From: Curvularia sp. ZM96
Taxonomy: Eukaryota > Ascomycota > Dothideomycetes > Pleosporales > Pleosporaceae
NCBI GenBank assembly: GCA_022457065.1
Contig: JAJGBQ010000002.1
Coordinates: forward strand, 682,001 to 746,000
Direction: 5' to 3'
DNA length: 64,000 bases
Shown here piece after piece: positions 23,517 through 35,284 of the stretch. A program made the position numbers and the translations under genes. Each line of letters starts with the position of its first letter. Position 1 is the first letter of the stretch. The notes under the pieces are model-generated. The model saw only the letters and a list, made by a program, of their open reading frames with translations. It did no database searches and was not told where the DNA came from.

Positions 23517-23798
23517 TCAGAACGTAACAGGTTCTTTAACAACAACTGCACCCGTTACTATCTGGTATGACACGCAAAGCCTGTATATAGCACTAAGCTC
23601 TACCATTGTCCCATTCAGGAGTGTATGAAGACGATTAAAATCTGATTTCGCGTCAATGATTTCCACTTCGTCATTGACACTTCGTTTGCACGGCGTTCCA
23701 ACGTTGTAGAAATAGCCTTCTTGATACTGGCCGTTGTATGACCTTGTCCCATCGTTGTAGATCTTTCCATCTTTCTTCTTCATACACTGGTCAATCAT
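23517..23798 (-). CDS. Hypothetical ORF, probably an exon of an incomplete gene
   Basis: A 93-codon frame ends at TGA 23517-23519. The sequence (DGKIYNDGTRSYNGQYQEGYF...) is not low-complexity and has four Cys, so it may be real. A stop sits directly before the first ATG, so either it starts there or a splice acceptor lies just after (GACCAG). I could not find an upstream exon with a signal peptide. No family is recognised. Confidence 0.25.
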   Translation of the reverse strand: MIDQCMKKKDGKIYNDGTRSYNGQYQEGYFYNVGTPCKRSVNDEVEIIDAKSDFNRLHTLLNGTMVELSAIYRLCVSYQIVTGAVVVKEPVTF

Positions 23799-24788
23799 TT
23801 ACCCTGTAACTGTCTGTATCCAAGTTAGTTGTTGGTCTTTCGTAGGCCGAATTGTAAAGTCACGGTAGACCTAGTAGTGAAGGACTTCTAGAGGCAAATA
23901 TTTCCTATCGCGAGATTTCACTAAAACAAGGCGAGACCACATATGCAGCAGTTCAACTGCGTTAGATGGTTGTTTCCATATCACCCCTGATAACGGGTGC
24001 CAGACGTCTTAGGGCAGTCCGGATTGTCAACATAGAGTTTGGAATTGCTATCCCAGTGTTGACTGCAATACTCATCGCGAAGAGGCTAAGTGATATCGAC
24101 CGTGATCTTTCACAAATTTTATCCGCTCTGATCAAATCTGTTGGTATTCTGGAACGAATCGCACTCGCAATTTTCGCTTGGTCCAAAAGATGATCACTAC
24201 AGTGTACCCTAAGCTAGAGGACAGTGTCAACATTAACAATACCATGTCTTAGCTATTAAGTAGAATACCACAGAATTCGAATTTTGAAGAAACTCTTGTA
24301 GCCACGTCTATCCGACTGCATGCTGCGATAAGCTAGGCAAAGTAACGTTATGCTTGTCTGATTGTATTCTAGGTATAAGTAGTAAACAACTAAATAGACA
24401 TAGTACGACTACGCTAAAATGGGATCTAGCGTCAGAATGCCGTAACTAGCAACGAATAAGCTGGCCAGAATCATGGCGAGTACACCAGCCAAACTCGCCG
24501 TTCGTCAAGGCCCCGATTCCGATTTCTGGTAAATTTGCCAGCCTGATGTGTCCATAAACGGTTTTCTGTATCTGAGCTACACGTTATAAGCGACGCCATT
24601 TTAACGTTCCCAGACGTCTTCATCTATACTACATACAGTGGATATTCATCTCATCAGGGGATCTCACTTCGTGCGCGGCTTCCAGTAAACCCCACCGCAT
24701 TACCCTTGGAACCATGGGCTGCCCCCAGTATCTGTAATATGTTGCAATGCTCTGGATAAGAGGATGTTTTCTACTTCTTCATTGTGAC

Positions 24789-27164
24789 TTATATCAGCTC
24801 GAAAATCTCTTCATCTACAGGCTCGCTCGCCAATCTCTCCCCCTTCATCCACTTGTCTTGGTAGAAGAAACATGGCGCCAGAACCGAATATACCCCTTTC
24901 CGTTTCTTTCTTAATACAAACGGCACACGCCCACCATAAAGAATGACAACATCATCGCCTGCCTTGACCTTTTCAGAGGTAAGTACGAAGTCGCCATGAG
25001 TCGTGCAGTAGAGCCTTCGATTCTCAGTCGGTGGACGTCCCGTGGTGAATGTGATGGACCTCGAGCGAAGTTCACGCTCGTCCATATGGGGTTGTAGAGC
25101 TTTGAATTTCCCTCTTAGTCTGTCTTTACGCTGCAATGCTGGAAAGCTAGCATGGCGTTTGGTGCGAGCTTGGCTTTCCGTGTACATTTTTTGCAGATCA
25201 GTACTCTCGCGTTTTGATACTATGAACGGCTGCCGACCAGGTTTGATAATCATATAATAACTCGGACCGGCGGAGGTTTCGTCTTGGAGAGGTTGGGGCG
25301 TAAGGACGTTTTCTATTCGTGCGATGCGTACACCTTGAAGTGATAGAGAGAAGGGCGAATCAGTAGGCCGTACGATCGCTGGTCTCCCGCCAGACGCATT
25401 GTAGACCCCATACTTCGTGGAGAAGCTGTCTTGACTACGTTCGTCTAATGCAAAGATGTTTGTTACCCATGAGGGAGCTTCCTGCAGCAGAGGGTCATCG
25501 CGGATCTTATCTATAGCTAGAAGGTAATCCAGTGGGCTAGCTATATTCGATGGAGTAGAAATTTCCGACGCCGATGCTACGTCGAGAGTTGCGGTGTCTC
25601 GAGGGGTAGGATAGATCCCATTGCTCGCGTTCTCGTAAGATACATCGTGACCAACAGTCAATGATTTCTCTCTCAAGCTCTGCGACTTAGGACCATGAGC
25701 TACGGAGACACGGTGCGCCGAATTTTGTTGCAAATATGATCTCACATTCTGATTTTGAACACCCCCCTTGTAAGAATGAGAACTACTGGTGTCACCACCT
25801 CTACCATTCTTGTCATCGGGTGATGAGGAAATGTGAGACCTCGAAAGCTGCCATCGTCTATAGTTCCCCATGACTAGCGTTAAAGGTCTTGTATAGTCCG
25901 TATGGAGGAGGGGCTCTAGTCTGAATATATCCGAAGTATCTGACCCAAGCTGAAGAAGCGCGAATAGTCGGTCACGAGGATCACTCGACTCGAACGCAAT
26001 GGTCTTGGAAAGGCATTCCTCGATGGAAATTTCAGCAGAATCTGTGATACCCAGTGAGTGACCTGAAAGCGCTAACCAGGAATGGTTGAAGAAATCTATA
26101 TTGTGAAGTTGTGTCTTGCGAACAGTAGTCCCAAGTAAGTGCGCAAAAGCCACCAGTTCATTCCACTGTATCTGAGACTGACCACTGAAAACAGTGACTC
26201 GCCGTGCGCCATTCCGCTCCACGTGAGCCATTAAGATTTCCTGGATGACCCAAATTCTGCGAAACCAAGGACGGGAAAAACAGCGGTCTGCACAATCCAT
26301 AAATATTTTCAACAATACAAACGGTGCAGGCGTGTCTTTGAATATTCTGTGGACGTACTCAAGGGTATCACCACCAAGAGATTCGAGCACACAAAAGTCT
26401 TCCGCGAGTTGTATCAGCCTTTCATTTTTCAAGAAATTCTCATACCAGCGCGTTCCGTCGAAATCCCACAAGCTAAACAACGGTGGCTCATCAGGGTTAT
26501 AGTCGTCCAAACATGGATATCTTTCCACCGAGGAGATTTCAGGGACACTGGACGCAAACACTTTATGGGCCTCGACCATGATATCGCTGTACACGTCTGC
26601 CTCTCCTAACCAGACCAATACCTCCGATGCTGAACTGTAAACCAAGCCCATGGAGCTGACCTGGTGAGTCTTTTCGACAGCATTGTCTTGAGCTATACAA
26701 ATAGCATCAATCCAGAGAATCCGATGTTTGTCAGGTTGTCGTAGAGCGCGAAGGAGTGCATCAAGGTTCCGTGTTATTTGATATAGTTGCGCTGTCCACG
26801 CGTCCTGTGGACTCTTTGCCGTTGCTTCTTTTGTTTTGGCGCATCGAAGGGTGAACCCAACTGTATCTTTGATTTCGCCCCAACAGTACGAGACCGCTTG
26901 GTAGGATATAGCTGGGGCATGGGTTTGCGATCCTCGCAACTCGAGGTAACCAAGAAAGCCCGAGAGAGGTGCGTCGCCTTCGCCCGGATCAACAGCAATA
27001 TAGCGAATCTCATTGACTTTTGGATTAAGGGGCAGATAGGCGGATGTGTCGTTTCTGACCCCTCGGAATGGCAGTGTAACGTCGCTTTTTGTTGCACCGG
27101 GGCCTCGCTTCTTGGGTGGAGGGCCAGTTGCACGACCTTCCAAAGAGGACCTGCTGCGCTTCAT
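24789..27164 (-). CDS. Heterokaryon incompatibility (HET) domain protein 1
   Basis: A single exon of 791 residues. The start is the ATG at 27164; the frame extends nine bases further only from a TTG. A basic N-terminus (KRSRSS, PPKKRG) looks like a nuclear localisation signal. The HET domain (about residues 88-240) has AVSYCWGE, NLDALLRALR, ILWIDAICIAQDN and the VYSSASEVLVWLGEAD block. After it come a family-typical FSRPWFRRIWVIQEIL and a fast-diverging C-terminal region ending in acidic residues. HET proteins act in vegetative incompatibility and cause cell death when partners differ. It lies upstream of, and on the same strand as, a second HET gene. Confidence 0.9.
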   Translation of the reverse strand: MKRSRSSLEGRATGPPPKKRGPGATKSDVTLPFRGVRNDTSAYLPLNPKVNEIRYIAVDPGEGDAPLSGFLGYLELRGSQTHAPAISYQAVSYCWGEIKDTVGFTLRCAKTKEATAKSPQDAWTAQLYQITRNLDALLRALRQPDKHRILWIDAICIAQDNAVEKTHQVSSMGLVYSSASEVLVWLGEADVYSDIMVEAHKVFASSVPEISSVERYPCLDDYNPDEPPLFSLWDFDGTRWYENFLKNERLIQLAEDFCVLESLGGDTLEYVHRIFKDTPAPFVLLKIFMDCADRCFSRPWFRRIWVIQEILMAHVERNGARRVTVFSGQSQIQWNELVAFAHLLGTTVRKTQLHNIDFFNHSWLALSGHSLGITDSAEISIEECLSKTIAFESSDPRDRLFALLQLGSDTSDIFRLEPLLHTDYTRPLTLVMGNYRRWQLSRSHISSSPDDKNGRGGDTSSSHSYKGGVQNQNVRSYLQQNSAHRVSVAHGPKSQSLREKSLTVGHDVSYENASNGIYPTPRDTATLDVASASEISTPSNIASPLDYLLAIDKIRDDPLLQEAPSWVTNIFALDERSQDSFSTKYGVYNASGGRPAIVRPTDSPFSLSLQGVRIARIENVLTPQPLQDETSAGPSYYMIIKPGRQPFIVSKRESTDLQKMYTESQARTKRHASFPALQRKDRLRGKFKALQPHMDERELRSRSITFTTGRPPTENRRLYCTTHGDFVLTSEKVKAGDDVVILYGGRVPFVLRKKRKGVYSVLAPCFFYQDKWMKGERLASEPVDEEIFELI

Positions 27165-27879
27165 GGTTTTCAAACTTGGATTTAAAAAAATTGATAATTT
27201 ATGAAGATTCAGGAAAGACTTGGGACTCCTATATGCTTAAGCAATGCCCCTTTTCATAAGATCAGTGCAGGATGGATGTAGTGGCTTGTCTCAGCCGTTT
27301 ATCTTGACACGACCTGATTGGCGGCTCAGCCCGTCTCGCATCCTTCCGTAGATCATGTATGTATCAGCGATGCGCACTAATGCACACGCACTCCACTCAA
27401 TTCAATCAAAGTATTTATATCGCACCGCTACATAGCTGCTTTAACATTGTTGAAACACTAAACAGTAAAGACGGAGTTGTGTTCTCTCGCCATGGCGACT
27501 AAATGCCTAGCTAAAGTAAGAGTGGTGTCCCCACTTAAGTCACGAAAAATGGGAAACTTAGGGACATTGATGGTGATTAGGTAAGAGATTATTGGATAGT
27601 TTTTTTATAGTACTCCTTAGTCTTATTCTGAATAGATAGATATATTTGTTAGAGTGCTGCATTGACTAAACTATCGCGCGCACTACCTATCTACAGTACA
27701 CCGAAAGCGCATATGCGCACTACTAGACATTAAAGATATCTACAACCTCCCCTATCTGCGGTTGCCTCTGCCTCTCCCTCTACCCCACCTGGTGTCTATT
27801 GAGTCAGCTGAACAAGATCACCAGCAGAGTGTGGCGGAACCCCGAATAACAGTGACAGTAAATACGGCCTACTGTGTTT
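27165..27879. other. Intergenic between the two HET genes
   Basis: No gene is seen. The stretch is AT-rich in 27520-27750 and holds the presumed promoter of HET gene 1, with a tatttatatcgc element near 27412. Confidence 0.5.
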
Positions 27880-29936
27880 TCAAACGATGACAAAAGTCTT
27901 CATGTAGAACTGCGTGCCCATCGTCTCGTCTTTTAGTGTCCTAGCCATGTGTTCAAAATCATGATTCGGATCAGCTTGCATCATCTTACTCATATTTGAG
28001 AGAGCTCGAAGCATGCCCATTCCATCCATAATACCATGCACGTATGCCTCCCCAATTAGCTCATACAGCTCACGATCTCCGCTTCGCGGTCGAAGTAGTA
28101 GTGGCACTTGTCCTCCGCTCGGTACGTAAAGGGTATCCCCAACCTTCGATTGGGGTGGAAGCATACAGTACATACCAGCTGCAGTCTTCCCAAAGCGCCA
28201 GCCGGCCAGCAACATGTTTTCCTCAGGTATATCAGAGTCCTCTGAGATGTCCACATACCAGCTGGGTTGTCTTAGATCTTCTGCGTTGAGTCGTTTATCC
28301 GCACGACGATCTGTCACGATGGTGCGCCAATATGCTGAGACAACGCTTTCATGTTCTGCGTCAGACCATGGATATAGCTGTAAAATCGCATTTCGCTGTT
28401 TTGTTTCAGGTGGTGCCCAAGTGAGAACATCACGAGTCCACCGATTTCTTGGATTCTCGTTCTCTGACGTAAGGGTTATTGGTTTGACGAGCGCAACTGA
28501 ATCAACGAAGACTCCAGCTATCAGTAGTTCGAGGGAAGGAGTAATCTTGCAACGACTAATCTGCATGGCCTCCAAACATTGCATGGAGCCACCACATGCG
28601 TTGTACCTCGAGATTCCTGCAGTGGAAAGGCCAGGGCTTTTAGCATCCACGATGATATCGTCGGACAAATCAGGAATCCACGTTGGCCAGTCTTTTCTGC
28701 GAGGAACCAGAAGCTCTGTCTCGGCGGTGCTATTCCTATGGCTGCTAGGGTGTTGTTTGAGATATTGAGTTTTATCGACGCAATAGTTTGTGTTGTGGGA
28801 CAACAGTTTCACATTGCCCTGCGCGAGGCATGTTCTAGCAAAGTCAATTGATAACTGATCCACCGTCTTTCGGTAGTCCACATCCAAGTCCTTTCCATCT
28901 ATCGTAAGACTTAAAACTGCATACACTTTGTCTCGTTTATCAGTGGCCTCCCATTCCAGGAAAGAGAAGAAAGTGGTGAGCAAAGACTTTGGAAACAAAG
29001 GAATGGTTACTGCTGGTGGCATCCGATACATCCGAATGATGGACACTTTGCGGATAATTTCTGGAAGTGTTCTGAGCTCAGGGCCCGACGAGTTGAATAT
29101 TCTTAAGATATCGCGGTTGTTCTCAAGTACGCTGTCAATGCAATTCCAGTCCAGTGTATCTTTGCCACACACGAGGGTGAATTCGGGGGATAAAATCAGT
29201 TCTTGGATGATCCAGACTCTGCCCCATACGACAGGATGTAGGATAAGACTCTTCAGGTCATCCCAGGCCTGGTCTGAGAAGGCGGAGAAAGTTATGCTTT
29301 CCATTTTAACCATCGACTTACAGGTCCTTTCATGACCGCTTTCACCATGGCCTTGGGTTTTTAGGATCAGTCTCATGGCTCGACTGATTTGAGCATTCTC
29401 TGGTCCGAGCCATAGCAGATCTCGAACGCAGTTTTGATAAATCTGAGCCATTATTCGGACCTGTTGACCTTTCTCAAGGTCGTCATTTTGGTTTATACAA
29501 AGTGCATCTACCCAGAGAAGACGGAATCTATCAGGTAATCGCAAGGCTCGTAGCGCTTGTTCCAGGTTGCGCGTAACTGGCAATGGTATATATGGAGTCT
29601 CATCAGATTCTTCTTCCTCATGATATTCAGTCAGGCGGACATGAATTAGAGTAGTGTCCCTTGGATCTCCCCATCTGTAGGATAAGGCTTCGTATTCTGC
29701 GTTGCGATATCGCGATCGATTATGGACGTGGCATTTGATGTCGGTACTGAGGTCTTTAGAGGGTTCCAGAGCCAGCATGCGAAACTGACGATTGGCATTC
29801 TCCAGCTTTGGATAATTCAAGTTAATAGTAGATTTGCCGATTGTTGCGTTTGCCAAACCGCTCTGAAAGAGAGTAAGCTGTTGGAGGATCTACCCTTTGA
29901 GCGAAAACCTACATTGGACTTTAAACTAACTGGCAT
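27880..29936 (-). CDS. Heterokaryon incompatibility (HET) domain protein 2
   Basis: Two exons: a tiny first exon of eight codons (29936-29913, ATG in CTGCCATGCC context) and 29862-27880, with a 50-nt intron (GTAGGT donor, TTTCAG acceptor). The product is 668 residues. Without the first exon the frame has only a TTG start, so the splice model is favoured. The HET domain (about residues 65-215) shows YEALSYRWGDP, RNLEQALRALR, LLWVDALCINQND and IYQNCVRDLLWLG, followed by VVWGRVWIIQELI. The C-terminus contains a GDTLYVPSGGQVPLLLRP block common in this family. The role is inferred to be allorecognition or programmed cell death. Confidence 0.9.
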
Positions 29937-30463
29937 GGCAGCTGGGAGGTCTGCGTCTGAAGTATCACTAGCGGAATGTAGGAAACGTGTGTTGATTCAG
30001 TAAGCGAGTGTGTTTACAGGTTCTCACCAGGAGTTTTGTTTCTTTCTCCTTCTCAGAAACAGTAGCTAAGAGCGAGGTATTATTTTAAGTTGAAGCCTGG
30101 GAGGCGGGGTAGCACGGCAACTACACTAGCTGTGGCTGTGCCTTGTCCTCTGCGTCTAGGTATCACCTGTATGCTGCGCCTCTACCATTTCATGCAGCCA
30201 TAAAACCAATTGGCGTCGACCAGACAGTAAGGGTCTGGTCCCGGACCGGCTATCGTTGCTTCTCAGCTTAGGCAAAAAAATGACGCCGCTTGCTTAAAGC
30301 AAGGGTCAGTCGTGAGATACGTTGAACATCTGAACGGCTTTGAAATAGAAATACATATCATTGATGTGGTGTGGTTATATAAATACGTATTCTTGAAAAT
30401 TGTTTCAAAACCAGATTTCGGAGTAGTATCACCTCCGCACAAGACAACGAATCTCAGAAACCA
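29937..30463. other. Intergenic, promoter of HET gene 2
   Basis: No gene is seen. It lies between the 5' end of HET gene 2 and the 3' end of the TRI12-type transporter. Confidence 0.5.
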
Positions 30464-32420
30464 TCAGTCAATTCTCTTGGGCTCTTGAACAGCTTCAATA
30501 TGCTCCTGTTCCATCTCTCCAACCTCCTTCAAGGTCAGTCCGTCGACTGTTGGCGCCTCCATTGCCGACTGAGTGTGGTTCGTCATGTAAGGCGTAGGAT
30601 CCTCGACCATGAATGACGCAACAAGTGCCACGACACCGAATGGGATCGTAATATAGAACACAAATTGGAATGCGCGCCCATATGCATGGCGCACTGCGAG
30701 TCTCAATGTCTCCGCAATAGCAGGCGTCATGCCCTCGATCGAGCCCAGGGACGCTGCGTACGGCACTCCGAGGTTGTACGTGATGGCGCCGGGAATGATT
30801 GCGCCAAGATCAGTCGCATTTAAGCCCGCAGCCAAGGCAGCGCGAGGGATATCCTCACCAGAATAGGTATTGAACTTGTTCTGAAAGATCGTGTTGAATA
30901 TGGCGTTGCCAACGGCGCCGCCAGCTGAGCGGAACGTGCCTAGAAGACCCATGGCAACACCGAGATGCGAGTATGGTACGTGCAGACTAGCAATGGCATA
31001 GCCCAAAATGGTAACCATGAGGAACATGGGAACTCCGATACCCGGGACAAACGCCCAGGCCATCTTGTGGTTAGGGTTAACGGTGGCTGCGCTTGCTCCG
31101 ATGAAGATGAGCTGTAAGGCCATACCGATGACGAAGAGCCACTTGATATGTCCAATCTTGTGGGCGAAAATTGGGATAATGACGCTGACGATGATGGAGA
31201 CGATGTTGTTGGGGAGGGCAAGGACACCGACTTCAATGCCGTTAGTCGTGAACATGTACATGGAGCCTTGAGGTAGGAGGGCGGAGAGCGAGTTGAAGTT
31301 CATGCCAGAGATGAACAGGACGATGCAGATGGACAGAAATCCGCGCCACAACTTAAAGAGCCTTAGCGGGAAGATGGGGTTCTTTGCAAGGGTGAAGTCA
31401 TAAGCGAAACCACAAGCAAGAACTGCTACGCCGAGGATCAAGGGCGCGAGAACCGATGCTCCATCCCAAGGGTGGGCCGCAGACCCGGCCCAAGTGAGGC
31501 CAACCAGACAGGTTGCCAGGCCAGAAGTAAAGAGTGCGAGACCGAGCCAGTCAACCTCGAGAAACTGCTGCCATCGGGTCTTGTCGTAGTCGCCACGAGG
31601 ATGGGATACTGGATTGTAGTAGAAGGCTGTCCCGACGAATGTGATGCTCTCGACGATGATGGAGATGTAGAAAATCCAACGCCATGTGGTATATTTGAGG
31701 AGAAGGTTGGCAAATAAGACGTTAAAGGCGCCCCTGGAGCGGAACATGTGATATTAGCGTTGGAGAATGGCATGTATCAGAGGCATATCAGAAGGACTTA
31801 CCAAGGAATCATGATGCCGCCCTCGAGAATGCCAACACCAACAGATGCCCATTTGTTGGGTAGCATTTCTGTAGCTCCAGAATAAGATACGAAGACAAAA
31901 CCAGCTCCAACGCCGATGACGGTCTCAGCTGCAACCAGGCTGGCAACGCTCTGAGCCGTCGCGCCTACAATTGAGCCAATAAGCACAGTAATCTGGCCGA
32001 CAAGGACAAGGATCTTGCGCCCAAAGACATCACTGAGGGGGCCAGCAATTGAGAAAGAGCAGGCGCTAGCTAACGACCAGGCGCCGACGATCCAGGCGAA
32101 ATCCACATCATTCCCCAGCTCTCGCGAGACCTGGACAACGATGGCTGCGATACAAGTGAAGGGGAGGGGGACTGCGGGACCAAAGGACGCAGACATAAAC
32201 TGTACGTTTATTCTTTGGTCAGCATGCTATCAAGAGAATGGACATGTCGGTCAGTTCAAGGGAATATGAGACGCACAAAAATGGAGGCCCATGTCCTCGC
32301 TGTCGTTGTGGTTGTTTCGGGGTTGTCTTCGATGGCAGCGCGATGCGCGTCGTCCTCGAAATGAACCTTGGACTGTGCTTGCGCCGCGAGCAGCTCTTTG
32401 TTTGGTTGGCTTTTCGCCAT
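30464..32420 (-). CDS. TRI12/DHA2-type MFS efflux transporter
   Basis: Three exons, 32420-32277, 32199-31802 and 31733-30464, give 603 residues. Introns are 77 nt (GTGCGT donor, CTGAC branch, GTACAG acceptor) and 68 nt (GTAAGT donor, CTCCAG acceptor). The cytosolic N-terminus is followed by about 14 TM helices. MFS motif A is GPLSDVFGRK, with a Gly-rich helix (VIGVGAGFVFVS) and a late GLLGTFRSAGGAVGNAIF helix typical of the fungal trichothecene/siderophore efflux (TRI12) family. The C-terminal tail is acidic. The likely role is export of toxic or secondary compounds, or siderophore handling; the substrate is unknown. Confidence 0.92.
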
Positions 32421-33112
32421 GGCGATATTAATTTTAATGTATGAAATTCCCTGTTGTTAATGCTCTCGGATCAGCGATTGCGTCTACATCACCCAAACCC
32501 AGCCAGAAACACGGCGTACTTATTGACATTCCCCCGCCTGGCACGGACGCATATCTAACGGCCATTGCTCAATACGCTCCCGGCAGTTACGAGTGCATTG
32601 TCTCCGCCGGCATTTCAAACCAGAGCCGAATCGCCGGACGAATTGCGGGGTCGCCAAACTTAAATTCCCACCTCTCCGCATTTTGGGGATGTGGAGAAGT
32701 CTAGGCCATAATCTGGGGCTCTTGTGGAACAGAAATGATATATAATAAGCTATCCTACTAAAACATCGCGCACACGTCGCAATATAAGGATGATAGATAG
32801 ATATCCCCTATAACTCGAAGAAGTGGGGGGTAAATATTAGTAAAAAAAGCCTTATGTTTTAACAGTATTTGCATACAACTATAGTCAAGGCTATTTTTGC
32901 GTGCGTGGTATCTTGGTAAGACAGCTTATTTTGCACTGTTTTGGTTGCACGAGAGCGTGGGACGTCTGGGTCTAGTTCTTGGGATGAACAAATTACCGTG
33001 TTTCTCGCCGATCATGGTATTGTTGAACCATAAGCTGAGGCTAAAGGCCCGAGGTGTCCGGGGAATAGACACGTGACTACTGAGATCCCGCCAAGTTTGG
33101 GCCTCGGTGAGA

Positions 33113-33148
33113 TCAGTGGGGCCCGGGAGGTCAGTGGGGCCCGGGAGG
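33113..33148. repeat. 18-bp GC-rich tandem duplication
   Basis: Two perfect units of tcagtggggcccgggagg. Each contains GGGCCCGGG, giving a local GC spike in otherwise AT-rich sequence. Confidence 0.8.
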
Positions 33149-33179
33149 CCAGGACTGGAAACAATGAGGATGCAAGGAT

Positions 33180-33430
33180 GGACGGATTTCATTATTTACT
33201 CTCGTTGTGGTCAACTCGATTTGTACTTTCTTACAAGCTATTTCACTTAACAAGATTGAGACTTTGTCATTCTATCTTAGTATAGGTTTTGTTGTCTTTA
33301 CTATAGGTTAAACATCTGTAGCTCTTTTCCGCCAGAATTACCCGGCAATCTCGCGGACTACAGCTGACAGCTATTCTCGCTCTAACCCGGATAGAGACCT
33401 AGAGAAGTATAAGCCTAGCCCGTGTAATGG
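33180..33430 (-). mobile_element. Solo-LTR-like relic, copy 1
   Basis: Read on the minus strand from about 33430, the sequence (TTACACGGGCTAGGCTTATA...) parallels the copy at about 38580-38793. Shared blocks in the same order are TTACACGG, ATACTTCTCTA, GGGTTAG, GTAATTCT and TAAAGAC. No internal retrotransposon coding is next to it. The exact ends are not certain. Confidence 0.4.
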
Positions 33431-33787
33431 ATACCGTCAATAGACCCCAGCGCTCGGCTGTCGTCTGCGCGCCTGCTACCTTCATAACCTATCTTCCCTT
33501 CGCTCCTCCACCTGGTATATGTGGACGAGTCTAGGTATATACACATGACACGTTATGTCTCAACCACGCAACTCTTGATTAACTTATAACAAATTAGATC
33601 TTTGATTTGCTCTCTTTCACATCTAATCACAACGTATTTAAAGTGTAAAACGTACTGTACAAATATGTAATGTTCCCTAAATAAAAATTTAGCGGCGACA
33701 TGCTAGAACGCACCCCTGACGCGACTGCGAACCTGTTTGAAAAAGCGTTTCGGCGCATCATTAATCTAAATTCTAGTACACTACAGG

Positions 33788-35284
33788 TTACTGTCCGAGA
33801 TGAGGAATGAACTGCGGCCACACAGTGGTCTTATAGCAGCTGGACGGCAGGGAACGCATGGACGCAAAGTCTTCCACAACTATGTAGAGTCGCGCTAAGA
33901 GATGCGTGAAACAAAGGAGCTGCAGCAGTATAGCCGTAAGAAGAGGAAGGGAAAGGCGAGGATTCTGACTGGTGGTATTATTTCTTATCCAGTCCCAGAT
34001 CGTGCGAGGCCTTGGCCGTAGTCCTTCCCTCGTTCGAGATCTATCTTTGCGCCTGTCAAAGGGGATCATGCTGCGACTCTGATCTGTTTCCGCAACATCT
34101 AGGCCCTTTCTGACCGCCAGGCTATACCGGAGATAGGGCCAGATTCTGAAGGTCGTTTCTGTCACAATAGAACAACCAACCAAAGTTCCAAGAGCAGTCA
34201 AAGACGCCACTCTCCAAAGTAGCTGTTCTCTTTGTGATGGTAGGTCCAAGTGCCAACCTGCAACAAATATAGCACAAAACCCAAAGTAGTAAACAGAACC
34301 TAGGCTGAAAAACCAAGTTGGAGGCTCGGCACTACTGAAGTTCGAAAATCGATCAATTGGGCGTACGCGAGTTCCAGCAGGTATGCCAAGTCCTCGAACT
34401 GCGACTCTAAAATGAGCCCAATAGATCATCCAGAACCATTCCCTGCGATCAATAAAGTCCAATGGAGTGTAACTATACGGTTCGCGTGCAGCCTCACCCC
34501 CAGCCAATAGTATTTCTGCCATGCTTGCATTGGTGGTGAGTACTTCGGATACGCCCACATCAGCGGGTTTGTGCCACCAAAAGAACATGGTCGGCAAACT
34601 TGCATATATGAATGCCACAGTAGTCAATTCGATAGCTGTTGGACTGAAGTTTTGGGCAGTTCGCGTGAAAAAATTGACTAGAAACCAGACAGTCTGGAAA
34701 ACCATCAGAAATCGGGTCAAATTATCGACTTTGTTCCTATCCAAGATCCGGCCTGTCAGAGCTGGAGGAATCGCGACGTATTTGTGTTGTATTAACCAGA
34801 GGAGTTGTTTTGCGGATATAGGAAAGGGGACCCAGTCGCGTGTTTGTAAAACAAAGCCGCCCATTTCTGCGAAAAAGGCATGCTGAGGCGACCATTCACT
34901 GATATTAGCGGCCTGAAAGTCCTTGACAGATTGTCTTGCAGCAAAGTATTGGCCACTAGCGGCCACCGTGACGACCTCCGGTGTGAACAGAGTCAGAACG
35001 AAGATCATTGCTTTACGTCGTAATTTTGTCCCATCCGTGTCGTGACGACTTGGTACGTTGAGGCAGAGCATCGACCAGCAGCACAAGAAAATGGTGCTCG
35101 TGCAGCTCCAGAGGATATCCATGGTCCCTCTTTCGGAAGGCGATGACGTCCAGCCTTGCCGGAGCTCTTGCTCTCCACGAGCCATGTGCAGGCTCGACAT
35201 GTTCGCAGATCCAACCTTTGACAACGGCTGCGAGGTCACATAGGCGCATAGACTCAACGTTAAGAAGGTTAACTGAGGAAGCAT
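33788..35284 (-). CDS. Multi-pass membrane protein of a fungal-expanded family
   Basis: A single exon of 498 residues with a cleavable-looking signal peptide (MLPQLTFLTLSLCAYVTSQ). After it comes a GWTSSPSERGTMDILWSC segment followed by the hydrophobic FLCCWSMLCLNVP; this R/D-LWSC-T....C.W....LNIP-like pattern is common to a large set of uncharacterised basidiomycete and ascomycete membrane proteins. At least six hydrophobic stretches follow, with a long loop containing many Trp. The function is unknown. No intron is needed; the start is an ATG. Confidence 0.75.
   Translation of the reverse strand: MLPQLTFLTLSLCAYVTSQPLSKVGSANMSSLHMARGEQELRQGWTSSPSERGTMDILWSCTSTIFLCCWSMLCLNVPSRHDTDGTKLRRKAMIFVLTLFTPEVVTVAASGQYFAARQSVKDFQAANISEWSPQHAFFAEMGGFVLQTRDWVPFPISAKQLLWLIQHKYVAIPPALTGRILDRNKVDNLTRFLMVFQTVWFLVNFFTRTAQNFSPTAIELTTVAFIYASLPTMFFWWHKPADVGVSEVLTTNASMAEILLAGGEAAREPYSYTPLDFIDRREWFWMIYWAHFRVAVRGLGIPAGTRVRPIDRFSNFSSAEPPTWFFSLGSVYYFGFCAIFVAGWHLDLPSQREQLLWRVASLTALGTLVGCSIVTETTFRIWPYLRYSLAVRKGLDVAETDQSRSMIPFDRRKDRSRTREGLRPRPRTIWDWIRNNTTSQNPRLSLPLLTAILLQLLCFTHLLARLYIVVEDFASMRSLPSSCYKTTVWPQFIPHLGQ

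Larger units (their letters stand above)
22846..24788. other. Intergenic with decayed coding fragments
   Basis: Just after the STAND gene, a Ser/Thr-rich frame with stops (about 22930-23060) leads into copy 2 of the decayed repeat. At 23517-23798 there is an uncertain minus-strand ORF. A hydrophobic plus-strand frame at 23966-24193 (ATG to TGA) has no recognised relatives. The remainder, 24200-24780, is AT-rich with no gene seen. Confidence 0.4.
32421..33787. other. Intergenic with GC tandem repeat and LTR-like relic
   Basis: A plus-strand ORF at 32441-32704 begins 21 bp from the transporter start in the divergent direction and looks like promoter sequence, not a gene. The rest holds an 18-bp GC-rich duplication (33113-33148) and an LTR-like relic (about 33180-33430). 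Confidence 0.45.

Noticed and set aside
23966..24193. 75-codon hydrophobic plus-strand ORF
   Set aside because: It is isolated, unrecognised and equally open on the other strand; evidence is too weak for a gene.
32441..32704. 87-codon plus-strand ORF
   Set aside because: It starts 21 bp from the divergent transporter start, leaving no room for a promoter, and has no domain-like sequence.
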